Source: Ruminococcus sp.
GTDB taxonomy: Bacteria > Bacillota > Clostridia > Oscillospirales > Acutalibacteraceae
Direction: 5' to 3'
Assembly: GCA_004558485.1 (NCBI GenBank)
Contig: SFCS01000005.1
Coordinates: 14,400 to 78,399, forward strand
DNA: 64,000 nt
A program made the translations under genes and the position numbers. How positions within the stretch are numbered: the first letter of the stretch is position 1; every line of letters starts with the position of its first letter. This document shows positions 52,219 through 61,147 of this stretch, in pieces. The notes under the pieces are model-generated. The model searched no databases, had not been told where the DNA came from, and was given only the letters and a program-made list of their open reading frames with translations.

Positions 52219-54123
52219 ATGCCGCCCCCGAATCGTCGTGTAAATGATCGCTACCGTGTGCCGCCGCCGCGCTCGCTGCGCGAGGTGCCGCACTATCTCT
52301 ACCGCCTGTGTCACAATTTCTTTCACCGCCTTTTTTACATCATCGGCATCGTGTGGGAGGCGCGTCCCGCCATACTGTTTGTGATGCTGCTGCTCGCTGT
52401 TCTGAACGGCGTTTTGCCGATCGTCGGCGCGTATATCGGCGCTGCCATCCTCAACGCTCTCGCCGGCGCCCTCACGGGCGGTGTTGCTTTTTCAAGGGTG
52501 CTCCGTCTGCTCATTTGGCAGTTTGTCTATCTCTTCGGCACGCGGCTCGTGAGCGAGTGCAACACCATCGTCACCCGCCTTTCCGGCGAAATTGTCAGCA
52601 ACCACATTCAGATGAAAATTCTGAAAAAGACAAAGGAGATCGACCTTTGCAACTACGATCTGCCGGATTTCTATGAGCGGCTGGAAAACGCCAACCGCGA
52701 GGCGGGCATGCGCCCCCTGCAGATCCTCAACGCCACCTTCACCATCATCAGCAGCCTTATCAGTATGGTGAGCTTTGTCGTCATCCTCTGGTCGGTCACG
52801 CCGATCGCCCCGTTTGCCATCGTGCTTTTGTCCATCCCCTCCGCCGTTGTCGGCTTTGTCTATCGGCGGCGCAATGTGGAATATATGCGGTTTCACTCCA
52901 AGGAGCGGCGACAGATGCGGTACTATGCCGACCTGCTCGTCAACAAGGATATGGCAAAGGAAATTCGTCTTTACGGGCTGGGTGACACGCTGATCGGCCG
53001 CTATAAGGCGGTCTTTTCCCACTATTTCGCCGGTCTGAAACGCCTCATTTTAGGCGAGGGCGGCTGGAACATCGGGCTGAACATCGTGTCCACCGTCGTG
53101 AACTGCGCCCTGTTCCTCTATATCGCCTACGGCGTGTGCAACGGTACGATGCAGATCGGCGACTATTCGCTCTACACCGGTGCGCTCACCAGCATTGCCG
53201 GCGGCATTTCCACGCTGGTCGGTACCACCGCCGTCATTTATGAAGGAACGCTGTTCATCGAAAACCTCATCATTTTCCTCAAAGAAAAGCGGCATGTCGT
53301 GCCGCTTTTGCCCGAGGCTGTCCCCGTCGAGCGGCACATCGGGCACACCTTCCGCTTTGAGCACGTCTCCTTTGCCTATCCCGGCAGCGACCGCCTGGTG
53401 CTGCGGGACTTGAACTTTGAAATTGCGGGCGGCGAGACCGTCGTTTTGGTCGGGCTCAACGGCGCGGGAAAAACAACGCTCTTGAAGCTCCTTTTGCGCC
53501 TGTATGACCCGACGGAGGGCACGATCTATATGGACGGCAAGGACATCCGCCTGTATGATCCCGCCGACCTTTACACCGTTTTCGGCATCACCTTCCAGGA
53601 TTTCGGAAAATTTGCCGCCACCATCCGCGACAACATCGCCTTCGGGCAGGTGGAGCGCGCGCCGACCGACGACGCCGTCATCGCCGCCGCCAAGCAGGGC
53701 AACGCCGACGGGTTCATCGAACGCCTGCCCGGCGGCTATGAGACGCCGCTCATGCGCTATTTTGAGGATGACGGCACGGAGCTTTCCATCGGTCAGTGGC
53801 AAAAGCTGGCGGTCGCCCGTGCGTTTTACCGCAACGCGGATGTGCTCATTCTGGACGAGCCGACCGCATCGCTCGACGCCATCGCCGAGCAGGAGATCTT
53901 CCGCCAGTTCGACACGCTGCGCGAGGGCAAGACCACCCTCTTTGTTTCCCACCGCCTTTCCAGCGCCACCACTGCGTCGCGCATTCTGGTGCTGCAAAAC
54001 GGCGAGATCGTCGAGGAGGGCACGCACGCCGAGCTGATGAAGAAGAGCGGACACTATCACCGCCTGTTCTCCACGCAGGCGGAGCGGTATATCGCCTCCG
54101 CAAAGGAAACGGGGGGGCTTTGA
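52219..54123 (+). CDS. ABC exporter (fused membrane and ATPase half-transporter)
   Basis: 634 residues. The N-terminal 45 residues are Pro/Arg-rich and cytoplasmic, followed by a type IV exporter membrane domain of about six spans. The C-terminal ATPase has Walker A GLNGAGKTT (about 411-419), a Q-loop in ITFQDFGKFAATI, an unusual signature LSIGQWQKLAVARAF (LSGGQ replaced by LSIGQ) and Walker B VLILDEPTASLD. The LSIGQ signature and FQDF Q-loop resemble peptide/lantibiotic-type exporters. The ATG at 52219 follows AAGGGAA. Its stop overlaps the start of the PPTase gene, so the two are translationally coupled. Cargo unknown. Confidence 0.88.
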   Translation: MPPPNRRVNDRYRVPPPRSLREVPHYLYRLCHNFFHRLFYIIGIVWEARPAILFVMLLLAVLNGVLPIVGAYIGAAILNALAGALTGGVAFSRVLRLLIWQFVYLFGTRLVSECNTIVTRLSGEIVSNHIQMKILKKTKEIDLCNYDLPDFYERLENANREAGMRPLQILNATFTIISSLISMVSFVVILWSVTPIAPFAIVLLSIPSAVVGFVYRRRNVEYMRFHSKERRQMRYYADLLVNKDMAKEIRLYGLGDTLIGRYKAVFSHYFAGLKRLILGEGGWNIGLNIVSTVVNCALFLYIAYGVCNGTMQIGDYSLYTGALTSIAGGISTLVGTTAVIYEGTLFIENLIIFLKEKRHVVPLLPEAVPVERHIGHTFRFEHVSFAYPGSDRLVLRDLNFEIAGGETVVLVGLNGAGKTTLLKLLLRLYDPTEGTIYMDGKDIRLYDPADLYTVFGITFQDFGKFAATIRDNIAFGQVERAPTDDAVIAAAKQGNADGFIERLPGGYETPLMRYFEDDGTELSIGQWQKLAVARAFYRNADVLILDEPTASLDAIAEQEIFRQFDTLREGKTTLFVSHRLSSATTASRILVLQNGEIVEEGTHAELMKKSGHYHRLFSTQAERYIASAKETGGL

Positions 54124-54605
54124 TGCGGTTTGAAACGGCATCGCTTGCAGAAACGGACGGCGAGACGCTTGCCCGCCGCATGCTGGCAGAGGAAACGGGG
54201 CTGTCTCCCGCCGCGCTGCGTATCCACCGCGCGGCAAACGGCAAGCCGTTTGTCGAAAACGCCCCTGTCTGTTTCAGCATCAGCCACGCGGGGGGTCTCG
54301 TTCTCTGCGCCGTGCACGACAAGCCTGTCGGCGCGGATATCGAAAAAATCACGCTGCGCCCCGCCGTCATGCGCCGTGTATGCACGCCGGAGGAATGTGC
54401 CTATATCGGCGACGACGCCGTGCGATTCACCGAAGTCTGGACGCGCAAGGAGGCATTTTCAAAGCTCGACGGGCGCGGACTTTCCATCGGACTTATCTCT
54501 GTGCCGACCGCCGACGGGGGCGGGCTTTTCCCGCGTGTTTGCGGGTGCGCCGTCCAAACGGCGGTTTTCGGCGCATATGTCCTTTCCATCGTCTGGAAAG
54601 ATTGA
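54123..54605 (+). CDS. Sfp-type 4'-phosphopantetheinyl transferase
   Basis: 160 residues, shorter than full Sfp (about 220). The superfamily motifs are present: PVCFSISHAGGLVLCAV, VGADIEKITLRP (GxDxE metal motif) and FTEVWTRKEAFSKLDGRGL (WxxKEAxxK). It transfers phosphopantetheine from CoA to an acyl or peptidyl carrier protein. It starts at the TGATG overlap with the exporter stop. No carrier protein, NRPS or PKS gene is in the window. It may serve the fatty-acid ACP, or an unlinked pathway whose product the exporter moves. Confidence 0.85.
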   Translation: MRFETASLAETDGETLARRMLAEETGLSPAALRIHRAANGKPFVENAPVCFSISHAGGLVLCAVHDKPVGADIEKITLRPAVMRRVCTPEECAYIGDDAVRFTEVWTRKEAFSKLDGRGLSIGLISVPTADGGGLFPRVCGCAVQTAVFGAYVLSIVWKD

Positions 54606-54630
54606 CAAATGCTGCCGTTTACGGTATGCT
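54602..54630 (+). promoter_or_regulatory. Promoter of the PTS-IIC-like gene
   Basis: TTGACA overlapping the PPTase stop, 17 bp, TATGCT. Confidence 0.65.
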
Positions 54631-54661
54631 ATTCGACAAATGTACAAAAGGGGTTGTCGTC

Positions 54662-55723
54662 ATGACAAAGTTCCGCGCGTTCCTTGACCGCAAGGACATT
54701 CATCCGTCCCTGCACACCTATTTCATCGACGCCATGGGTTCGATGGCTCTCGGCCTTTTCGCGTCGCTGCTCATCGGCACAATTTTCAGCACGCTGTATA
54801 AATATATCGGCGTTGCGATCCTGAAGGATCTTGCCGACTGTGCCACCGCCGTCACCGGCGCGGCGCTCGGCATTGCCATCGCCAACGCGCTGCACGCACC
54901 GACGTTGGTGATGCTGTGTGCTGCCGCTGTCGGCTATGCCGGCAACGGCTTCGGCGGCACATTCGTGCTCGGCGGCGTCGAAAAGACCGTCACGGCAGGT
55001 CCTGCGGGCGCGCTCATCGCGGTCATCGTCGCCGTGGAGCTCGGCAAGATGGTCTCAAAGGAAACGAAAATCGACATTCTGGTCACCCCGATCGTCACCA
55101 TCCTGTCGGGCGTACTTGTCGCACAGCTGACCTGCCCGCTCATCGCGTGGTGCATGTATTGGATCGGCTGGTTCATCAACACCGCCACCGTCATGCAGCC
55201 GATCATCATGGGCATTTTGGTGTCCGCTGCCGTCGGCGTCGCACTGACGCTGCCGATCAGCTCCGCCGCCATCTGTGCCATGATCGGTATTACGGGGCTT
55301 GCGGGCGGCGCGGCAACAGCGGGCTGCTGTGCGCAGATGATCGGCTTTGCGGTCATCAGCTTCCGTGAAAACAGATTCGGCGGCGTCATCGCCCAGGGGC
55401 TCGGCACCTCCATGCTGCAAATGGGCAACATCGTGAAAAACCCGCGCATCTGGATTCCCGCGACGCTCGCCTCCATGATCACCGGTCCGCTGTCCACGAC
55501 GGTATTCAAGCTGGAGTGCACCGGCGTTTCCGCCGGCATGGGCACCTGCGGACTGGTCGGCCCGCTCGGCATCTTGACCGCCATGCCCGACGGCGGCACG
55601 ATGATGTGGATCGGCATCGCCGTCATCTGCTTCATCCTGCCCGCGCTTTTGTCGCTGCTGTTCAGCGAGATCCTGCGCAAGATCGGCTGGATCAAGCGCG
55701 GCGACATGAAGCTGGACATCTAA
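54662..55723 (+). CDS. PTS EIIC-like membrane protein (PTS_EIIC_2 type)
   Basis: 353 residues with about 8-10 hydrophobic spans. The start FLDRKDIHPSLHTYFIDAMG and the blocks GYAGNGFGGTFVLGG, PISSAAICAMIGITGLAGGA and TGVSAGMGTCGLVGPLG match the stand-alone EIIC_2 family common in Clostridia. There are no EIIA or EIIB partner genes nearby, so it may not be a classical phosphotransferase permease. GGGG lies 9 bases before the ATG. Substrate unknown. Confidence 0.8.
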   Translation: MTKFRAFLDRKDIHPSLHTYFIDAMGSMALGLFASLLIGTIFSTLYKYIGVAILKDLADCATAVTGAALGIAIANALHAPTLVMLCAAAVGYAGNGFGGTFVLGGVEKTVTAGPAGALIAVIVAVELGKMVSKETKIDILVTPIVTILSGVLVAQLTCPLIAWCMYWIGWFINTATVMQPIIMGILVSAAVGVALTLPISSAAICAMIGITGLAGGAATAGCCAQMIGFAVISFRENRFGGVIAQGLGTSMLQMGNIVKNPRIWIPATLASMITGPLSTTVFKLECTGVSAGMGTCGLVGPLGILTAMPDGGTMMWIGIAVICFILPALLSLLFSEILRKIGWIKRGDMKLDI

Positions 55724-55737
55724 ATCGCCAACAAAAA

Positions 55738-55763
55738 AAGAAGCCCCGTCGGGGCTTCTTTTT
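55738..55763. terminator. Bidirectional terminator
   Basis: AGAAGCCCC-GTC-GGGGCTTCT with A- and T-runs. Shared by the PTS-IIC-like gene (+) and smsB (-). Confidence 0.85.
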
Positions 55764-55768
55764 TGCGT

Positions 55769-56686
55769 TTATTTCAAGAATCCGCTGATGATCTGTTCCT
55801 CTGCCTCTGCCTCGGTCAGTCCCAGCGTCATGAGCTTTATGAGCTGCTCGCCGGCGATCTTGCCGATCGCCGCCTCATGGATGAGCGCGGCGTCCACATG
55901 GTTGGCGGTCAGCTCCGGGATGGCGCTGACGCTGCCGTGATCCATGATGATGGCGTCACATTCGGTGTGGCCGTTGCAGCGGTTGTTGCCGTTGATTTTC
56001 GAAAGAAAGCGCTGGTGCGATTCGCCCTTGGCGACCGAACGGGACACCACATTCGTGCCTGATCCTTCGCCGTTCAGATCGACCTCGAAATTCGTTTCGG
56101 CGGTCTGCTTGCCGTGCGTCATGATCTTCTCATGGATGATGAGCATACCGTCCTTACCGATGTCCGCGCGGGTGACGCGGTCGGTGGAGTCCACGCCCTT
56201 GATCTGTGCGGTCTCCATCTCCATATACCCACCCTCGTCGATGTGCACGACGGTCGTGGGGTTCATCACCCGCTCGCCGTTTCCGTCGCCCTCGGCATAG
56301 TGCTTTTCCACATATTTCACGCGTGCATTCTTGCCCACAAAGAAGGTGTGGATGCCGTCATGCTGCGCCTTCTGATCGCCGCAGTTGTGGATGCCGCAGC
56401 CCGCGATGATCAGCACCTCCGCGCCGTCACCGATATAAAAATCGTTATACACCATATCGGAAAGCCCTGTCTCGGTCAGCAAAACAGGAATGTGCACGCT
56501 CTCGTTTTTCGTTTCGGGAGCGATGAAAATGTCGATGCCGGGCTTGTCCTTTTTCGTTTCAATGCGGATATGCTCCGTGGAGCGGCGTCCCGCGGCAGCG
56601 CCGTTTTCGCGAATGTTATATGCGCCTGTCGGCACATCGTGCAGGTCGGCGACCGCACGCAGCAGGTTTTTCTCGATTGCGTCCAT
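55769..56686 (-). CDS. smsB: Fe-S cluster assembly protein SmsB (SufB/SufD family)
   Basis: 305 residues, shorter than SufB (about 465). The C-terminal SufBD beta-helix is clear: GCGIHNCGDQKAQHDGIHTF, GERVMNPTTVVHIDEGGYME, and a C-terminal GHTECDAIIMDHGSVSAIPE followed by VDAALIHEAAIGKIAGEQL (the ExxxH-type region of SufB). With the ATPase gene 12 bp upstream it forms the two-gene SMS (minimal SUF) system, the scaffold for [4Fe-4S] clusters in anaerobes. No sufS, sufU or sufD is adjacent. Confidence 0.88.
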   Translation of the reverse strand: MDAIEKNLLRAVADLHDVPTGAYNIRENGAAAGRRSTEHIRIETKKDKPGIDIFIAPETKNESVHIPVLLTETGLSDMVYNDFYIGDGAEVLIIAGCGIHNCGDQKAQHDGIHTFFVGKNARVKYVEKHYAEGDGNGERVMNPTTVVHIDEGGYMEMETAQIKGVDSTDRVTRADIGKDGMLIIHEKIMTHGKQTAETNFEVDLNGEGSGTNVVSRSVAKGESHQRFLSKINGNNRCNGHTECDAIIMDHGSVSAIPELTANHVDAALIHEAAIGKIAGEQLIKLMTLGLTEAEAEEQIISGFLK

Positions 56687-56698
56687 ATGTGCGCCTCC

Positions 56699-57424
56699 TT
56701 ACAGCTTATCGGTCAATGCCGGGCAAACAGACTCTTCCTTCAACAGCGACGGCAGCACCTCATCGCGAGGCCCGACGCGGCGCACCTCGCCGTCAGCGAT
56801 CACCACGATGGTGTCCGCGATGTTGAGGATGCGCTCCTGGTGCGAAATGATGAGGATGGAGCCGCTGTTTTTCTCATACATTTTCCGGAACACCTGAATG
56901 AGGTTGTTGAAGCTCCAAAGGTCGATGCCCGCCTCCGGCTCGTCAAAGACGGTGAACGCCGTCCCGCGCGCCATGATCATGGCGATCTCGATGCGTTTGA
57001 GCTCGCCGCCGGAAAGGCTGGCGTTCACTTCACGATTCACATATTCCCTGGCGCACAGCCCCACCTCAGAAAGATAGGCGCACACCTCCGTCACCGACAG
57101 CGTTTTTCCCGCAGACAGGCTCACAAGATCCCGCACCGTCAGTCCCTTGAACCGCACGGGCTGCTGAAACGCATAGCTGATGCCCATGCGCGCCCGCTCG
57201 GTGATGCTTTTATGCGTAATGTCCTCTCCGTTAAAGAGTATTTGTCCCTCCGTCGGCTGATAGATGCCGGCGATGACCTTGGCGAGCGTCGATTTGCCGC
57301 CGCCGTTGGGGCCGGTGACCGCCACAAAGCGGTCGGAAATTTTCAGCGACACATCCCTCAGGATGTCCTTTTCCTCCCCCCGCTCGTTTTCCACGCGAAA
57401 GGATACATGTTTCAGTTCCAGCAT
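56699..57424 (-). CDS. smsC: Fe-S cluster assembly ATPase SmsC (SufC family)
   Basis: 241 residues of the SufC ABC-ATPase family. Walker A GPNGGGKST (about residues 38-46), a Q-loop in GISYAFQQPVRFKGLTVRD, signature NASLSGGELKRIEIAMIM, Walker B FTVFDEPEAGIDLW and H-loop IISHQERIL. The ELKR-type signature and DEPEAGID are SufC-specific. It partners smsB downstream and begins 2 bp after an EamA transporter gene. Confidence 0.9.
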   Translation of the reverse strand: MLELKHVSFRVENERGEEKDILRDVSLKISDRFVAVTGPNGGGKSTLAKVIAGIYQPTEGQILFNGEDITHKSITERARMGISYAFQQPVRFKGLTVRDLVSLSAGKTLSVTEVCAYLSEVGLCAREYVNREVNASLSGGELKRIEIAMIMARGTAFTVFDEPEAGIDLWSFNNLIQVFRKMYEKNSGSILIISHQERILNIADTIVVIADGEVRRVGPRDEVLPSLLKEESVCPALTDKL

Positions 57425-57426
57425 AG

Positions 57427-58332
57427 TTACTCTCCTTGCTCCTTATCTTTCGAAAACCGCTGAACGCCTGCGATGCCGCCGATGATGAGCAGCGCCGCCG
57501 CCAGCATGATGCCGTCAAACGGCTCATGCAGCAGCACAACGCCCGCAAACACGGACACCACGGTGATAACATTGGAAAACACCGTCGCACGCGACAGCGA
57601 TAAATAGGTGTTGGCATAGTGAATCATGAGAAACGCCCCCACCGAGGACAGCACCCCGAGATACAAAAGGGCGATCAGAAATCCGCCGTCCGTCAGCGGT
57701 GCGAACAGGGAAAGCGGCGTTTTGAAATTCTCCGCCGCTGCCGCCGCGCCGAACGCGACCGTACCGACCGCAAACATCATATAGGTGCGCTCGACGGGCG
57801 ACACCGTTTTCGCGCTGCCGCGGCTGATGACATTGAACCCCACCGCCGACATGACCGCACCGCAGAGCAGCAAAACACCGATTACCGTAATCGCACCGTT
57901 TGCCGACTGCCGCATCGCCATGAGCATCACGCCGAAAACCGACACGGCACTGCACACCGCCTGCAAGGGCGTCGGCAGCTCCCGCATGAACAGCGCACCG
58001 AACGCCAAGGAGGCGATCGGCACCAGCGCGATCATCACGGCGGAAAAGGTGGCGTTGGTATACAAAAGCCCATAGTTCTCGCAAAAGAAATAGAGAACCG
58101 GCTGGAAAAGTCCCATGAGGATCAGTCTGACGATGGGCTTGCCGTGCAGATCAATGTGCACCAGACGCAGCGCCCGCAGCAGAAGCAGCACCGCAAACGC
58201 CAGCAGAAACCGCCAAAAAAGCAGCACGGCGGGCGTCGTGACCGCCAGCGCGGTCTTGGTGAACAGAAAGCTCAATCCGAAAATGAAGTTGCCGACAAAC
58301 GCCGCCGCCATCGCCTTACCCGTTTTGGTCAC
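57427..58332 (-). CDS. EamA-family (DMT) transporter
   Basis: 301 residues with ten hydrophobic helices in two EamA repeats: AAAFVGNFIFGLSFLFTKTA opens the first, GVLLLCGAVMSAVGFNVISR the second, and AGVVLLHEPFDGIMLAAALL is near the end. Drug/metabolite exporter superfamily; substrate unknown. A GTG at 58332 with GGAGAGGAG upstream is preferred. It overlaps the end of the next EamA gene by 17 bp. It is more divergent from the other two EamA genes than they are from each other. Confidence 0.85.
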   Translation of the reverse strand: MTKTGKAMAAAFVGNFIFGLSFLFTKTALAVTTPAVLLFWRFLLAFAVLLLLRALRLVHIDLHGKPIVRLILMGLFQPVLYFFCENYGLLYTNATFSAVMIALVPIASLAFGALFMRELPTPLQAVCSAVSVFGVMLMAMRQSANGAITVIGVLLLCGAVMSAVGFNVISRGSAKTVSPVERTYMMFAVGTVAFGAAAAAENFKTPLSLFAPLTDGGFLIALLYLGVLSSVGAFLMIHYANTYLSLSRATVFSNVITVVSVFAGVVLLHEPFDGIMLAAALLIIGGIAGVQRFSKDKEQGE

Positions 58333-59221
58333 GCACACGGCTCCTCTCCGGCAGCTGCGCCAAAATGATGGCGGCAAACATCAAAACACACCCGAGCGTT
58401 TCCCGCAGGGTCGGCACCTGATGCAGAATGAGCGCCGCCGCCAGCACGGCAAATACCGACTCGAGGCTCATGAGCAGAGAGGCGACACTCGGCTTTGTAT
58501 ATTTTTGACCGAGAATTTGGAAGGTATACCCGACACCGCTCGAAAGCACGCCCGCATACGCGATCGGCAGCCAAGCGGCGGTGAGTTCCGTCACCGTCGG
58601 GCGCTCGAAAAACAGCATGAGCGGCAGCGGCAGCAGACCCGCCACAAAAAACTGGATACAGGCGAGCTGCACGCCGTCCACCCTGGGCGAAAAGTGATCC
58701 ACAAGCAGAATGTGCACCGAAAAAGCCAGCGCACAGGCGAGCATCAGAAGGTCGCCCCTCGATATATGAAAGCCGTCCTTTATGGACAGCAGATACAAAG
58801 CAACGATCGCCATGCCGATGCAGATCCACAGACGGCTGCCGACCTTTTTGCCGAAAAACAGCCCCAAAAGCGGCACGAGCAGAATGTACATCGCGGTGAT
58901 AAAGCCCGCGTTGCCGACGGTGGTATAGGCGATGCCACCCTGTTGCAGGCAGGAGGCAACGCACAGCATCACGCCGCACAAAATGCCGCCGCACCACAGG
59001 GCGCGCCTGTTACCGGTCGGGGCAACACCGCGCTTGCGGCGCGAAAAAGCGCTCCCCGCCACCACGGGCAACAGCACCAGTCCGCCGAGCAGCGAACGCA
59101 GCGCCTGAAAGGTGAAAGTTCCCACAAGATCGGCGGCGACACTCTGCGCCACAAATGCACTGCCCCATATGATCGCAGTGACGAGCAGCAACAGGTTCCC
59201 GCGCCATTCCTTCATTTTCAC
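58316..59221 (-). CDS. EamA-family (DMT) transporter
   Basis: 301 residues, two EamA repeats. NLLLLVTAIIWGSAFVAQSV is the first helix. GNAGFITAMYILLVPLLGLF and VDHFSPRVDGVQLACIQFFV closely match the following paralogue, pointing to tandem duplication. GTG start, with GAGGAG 9 bases upstream. Substrate unknown. Confidence 0.87.
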   Translation of the reverse strand: MKMKEWRGNLLLLVTAIIWGSAFVAQSVAADLVGTFTFQALRSLLGGLVLLPVVAGSAFSRRKRGVAPTGNRRALWCGGILCGVMLCVASCLQQGGIAYTTVGNAGFITAMYILLVPLLGLFFGKKVGSRLWICIGMAIVALYLLSIKDGFHISRGDLLMLACALAFSVHILLVDHFSPRVDGVQLACIQFFVAGLLPLPLMLFFERPTVTELTAAWLPIAYAGVLSSGVGYTFQILGQKYTKPSVASLLMSLESVFAVLAAALILHQVPTLRETLGCVLMFAAIILAQLPERSRVRDQNG

Positions 59222-59233
59222 GATAAAGACTCC

Positions 59234-60145
59234 TCAGTTTTCCGCCTCATGGGCAGCGAGCCGCCCGATGGGCAGCTTGGACAACAAAACGGCAAAAAGC
59301 ATCAGCGCACAGCCGATCCCCTCCCGCAGGGTGGGAATCGTTCCCGTCAGCACCATCGCCGACAGGAGCGCAAACACCGACTCCGTGCTCATGATGAGTG
59401 AGGCGGTGGTGGGCGGTGTGAACTTCTGTCCGATGATCTGCAGAGTAAAGCAGATGCCGTTGGACAGCACGCCGGCAAACACGATCGGAAACCACATTTC
59501 CCGCACGGCGGCAAACGCGGTTGTGCCGAAAAACGGCACCAAAAGGGCATACACGACGCCCACCGTCAGCGACTGGACAAAGCCGAGCTGCACCCCGTCG
59601 GCACGCGGCGAAAAATGATTGACGCAAAGAATATGTACCGCATACAACAGCGCGGACGCCAAAACGATGAGATCCCCCGCCGACACGGAGAACCCATCCT
59701 TCACCGCCATGAGATACAGGGCAACCAGCGCGATACCGACGCTGCACCACACCCTGCCCGTCACACGCCTGCCGAAGAACAGACCCAAAAGCGGCACGAA
59801 CAGAATATACATCGCGGCGACAAAGCCGACGCTGCCGGAGCTTGTCATGGAAATGCCGAGATACTGTACGCCGGCGGCAGCCGCCAGCGCCAAACCGCAG
59901 CACATCCCGCCGATCCACAGGGAGCGGCGTTCCTCTGCCGTCGGCTTCACATAGTCGGGACGGCGCTTTTTCCGCCAAAGTCCGCACAGCACCACCGGCG
60001 TCAGCGTCAGCGCACCGAGAAAGCCGCGCAGCATCTGAAAGGTAAACACATCCACCGTGCCGCCCGCCATCCCCTGGATGGTGATGGTGCTGCCCCAAAG
60101 GCAGGCGACAAGCAGCAAAATGAGACTTCCGCGCATGCTTTTCAC
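59234..60145 (-). CDS. EamA-family (DMT) transporter
   Basis: 303 residues, two EamA repeats; paralogue of the preceding gene (compare VNHFSPRADGVQLGFVQSLT and GSVGFVAAMYILFVPLLGLF). GTG start overlapping the stop of the lipid-kinase-like gene (GTGA), with AGAGG upstream. Third transporter of a tandem set of three in one operon. Substrate unknown. Confidence 0.87.
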   Translation of the reverse strand: MKSMRGSLILLLVACLWGSTITIQGMAGGTVDVFTFQMLRGFLGALTLTPVVLCGLWRKKRRPDYVKPTAEERRSLWIGGMCCGLALAAAAGVQYLGISMTSSGSVGFVAAMYILFVPLLGLFFGRRVTGRVWCSVGIALVALYLMAVKDGFSVSAGDLIVLASALLYAVHILCVNHFSPRADGVQLGFVQSLTVGVVYALLVPFFGTTAFAAVREMWFPIVFAGVLSNGICFTLQIIGQKFTPPTTASLIMSTESVFALLSAMVLTGTIPTLREGIGCALMLFAVLLSKLPIGRLAAHEAEN

Positions 60146-61077
60146 GCCAGCACCTCTTCCCCTTCGAGCTGACCGATCGGCGCTGCGGACGCAGGGACGG
60201 AAAAGCGGATCGCTTTTTCGGCGACCGACACCGAAAGCTCGCTGTCAAACAGCACCTCTCCGTCGAGCGAGCAGGCAAAGTGCGGATCGGGCGACGAAAT
60301 GTTCACCCGACTGCCGCGGCGGTAGACGATCACATCGTCAAAACGGGGATCGGAAAGATGCCGTCCCTCTTTATAGGCATCCATGAGCCGCAAAAAGCGC
60401 AGGCGGGACACCGGTTTCACAAGACAGACCTCCAAAAGCCCGTCATCGTTTTTTGAGCGCGGGGCGCAGCGGTAAGACCCGCCGACGAACTGGCCGTTGG
60501 CAACGGTGCACAAAAGCAGCTTGCCTGCGGGGTTGAGCACCTCGCCGTCCACCGTCACGGTGCAGCGCGTCACCATATTGCAGAGGAGCGCTTTCGCTAC
60601 CGCCGTGGGATAGGCGCGCTTGCCGCCGACGAGCTTATTGCGCCGCACCTTATTCATAAAGGATGCCACAGCGCTGTCAAACCCGAAGTGACAGGCATTG
60701 AGCGCATACGGATGCCCGCTGACCCTTATGAGATCGACCGGCATATCCTGTGCCTGCAGCAGCTCCTCAATTTGCAGGAAGGGCTGCTGCCCGCCGTAGT
60801 ATTTCACAAAATCGTTGCCGCTGCCGCAGGCATAGGCGGTCATGCTCGCATGCGGGAACCCCACGATGCCGTTGGCAACGCTTTGCAGCGTGCCGTCACC
60901 GCCGCAGGCATAAAACCGCACCGGCTCACCGTGTTCCTCACAATAGCGGCGCACAAACGCCGTCGCATCCGTCGGCGTATCGGTGCGGTAAATAACGCAG
61001 TCGTCCATGCCGCAAAGTCTCCGCGCCACTCTGGCGGCACGCTCCGCCTCGCCGCGTCCGGCATGATCGTTAATCAC
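60142..61077 (-). CDS. Diacylglycerol/lipid kinase-like protein (YegS/BmrU family)
   Basis: 311 residues as bounded by the GTG at 61077. FYACGGDGTLQSVANGIVG is the GGDGT nucleotide-binding motif, with ACGSGNDFVKYYG after it. SLDGEVLF near the C-terminus is the second conserved region. It probably phosphorylates a lipid alcohol. The family N-terminus (M-K-H-x-F-V-I-N) starts five codons further upstream, where the frame has ATC at 61092-61090 and AAAGGTG 8-9 bases before it. Initiation at AUC is thus possible; no ATG exists in frame before a TGA. First gene of the EamA-sms operon. Confidence 0.85.
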   Translation of the reverse strand: MINDHAGRGEAERAARVARRLCGMDDCVIYRTDTPTDATAFVRRYCEEHGEPVRFYACGGDGTLQSVANGIVGFPHASMTAYACGSGNDFVKYYGGQQPFLQIEELLQAQDMPVDLIRVSGHPYALNACHFGFDSAVASFMNKVRRNKLVGGKRAYPTAVAKALLCNMVTRCTVTVDGEVLNPAGKLLLCTVANGQFVGGSYRCAPRSKNDDGLLEVCLVKPVSRLRFLRLMDAYKEGRHLSDPRFDDVIVYRRGSRVNISSPDPHFACSLDGEVLFDSELSVSVAEKAIRFSVPASAAPIGQLEGEEVLA

Positions 61078-61147
61078 AAATACATGTTTGATAGTTCATC
61101 ACACCTTTTGCAAAAGTGCCTTTTTCGACACGATAACACACTTTGTT

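Noticed and set aside
61070..61110. A nine-codon leader peptide (ATGAACTATCAAACATG...) before the lipid-kinase gene
   Set aside because: Its ATG is only 2-3 bases after the AAAGGTG site, too close, and the peptide has no regulatory codon run.
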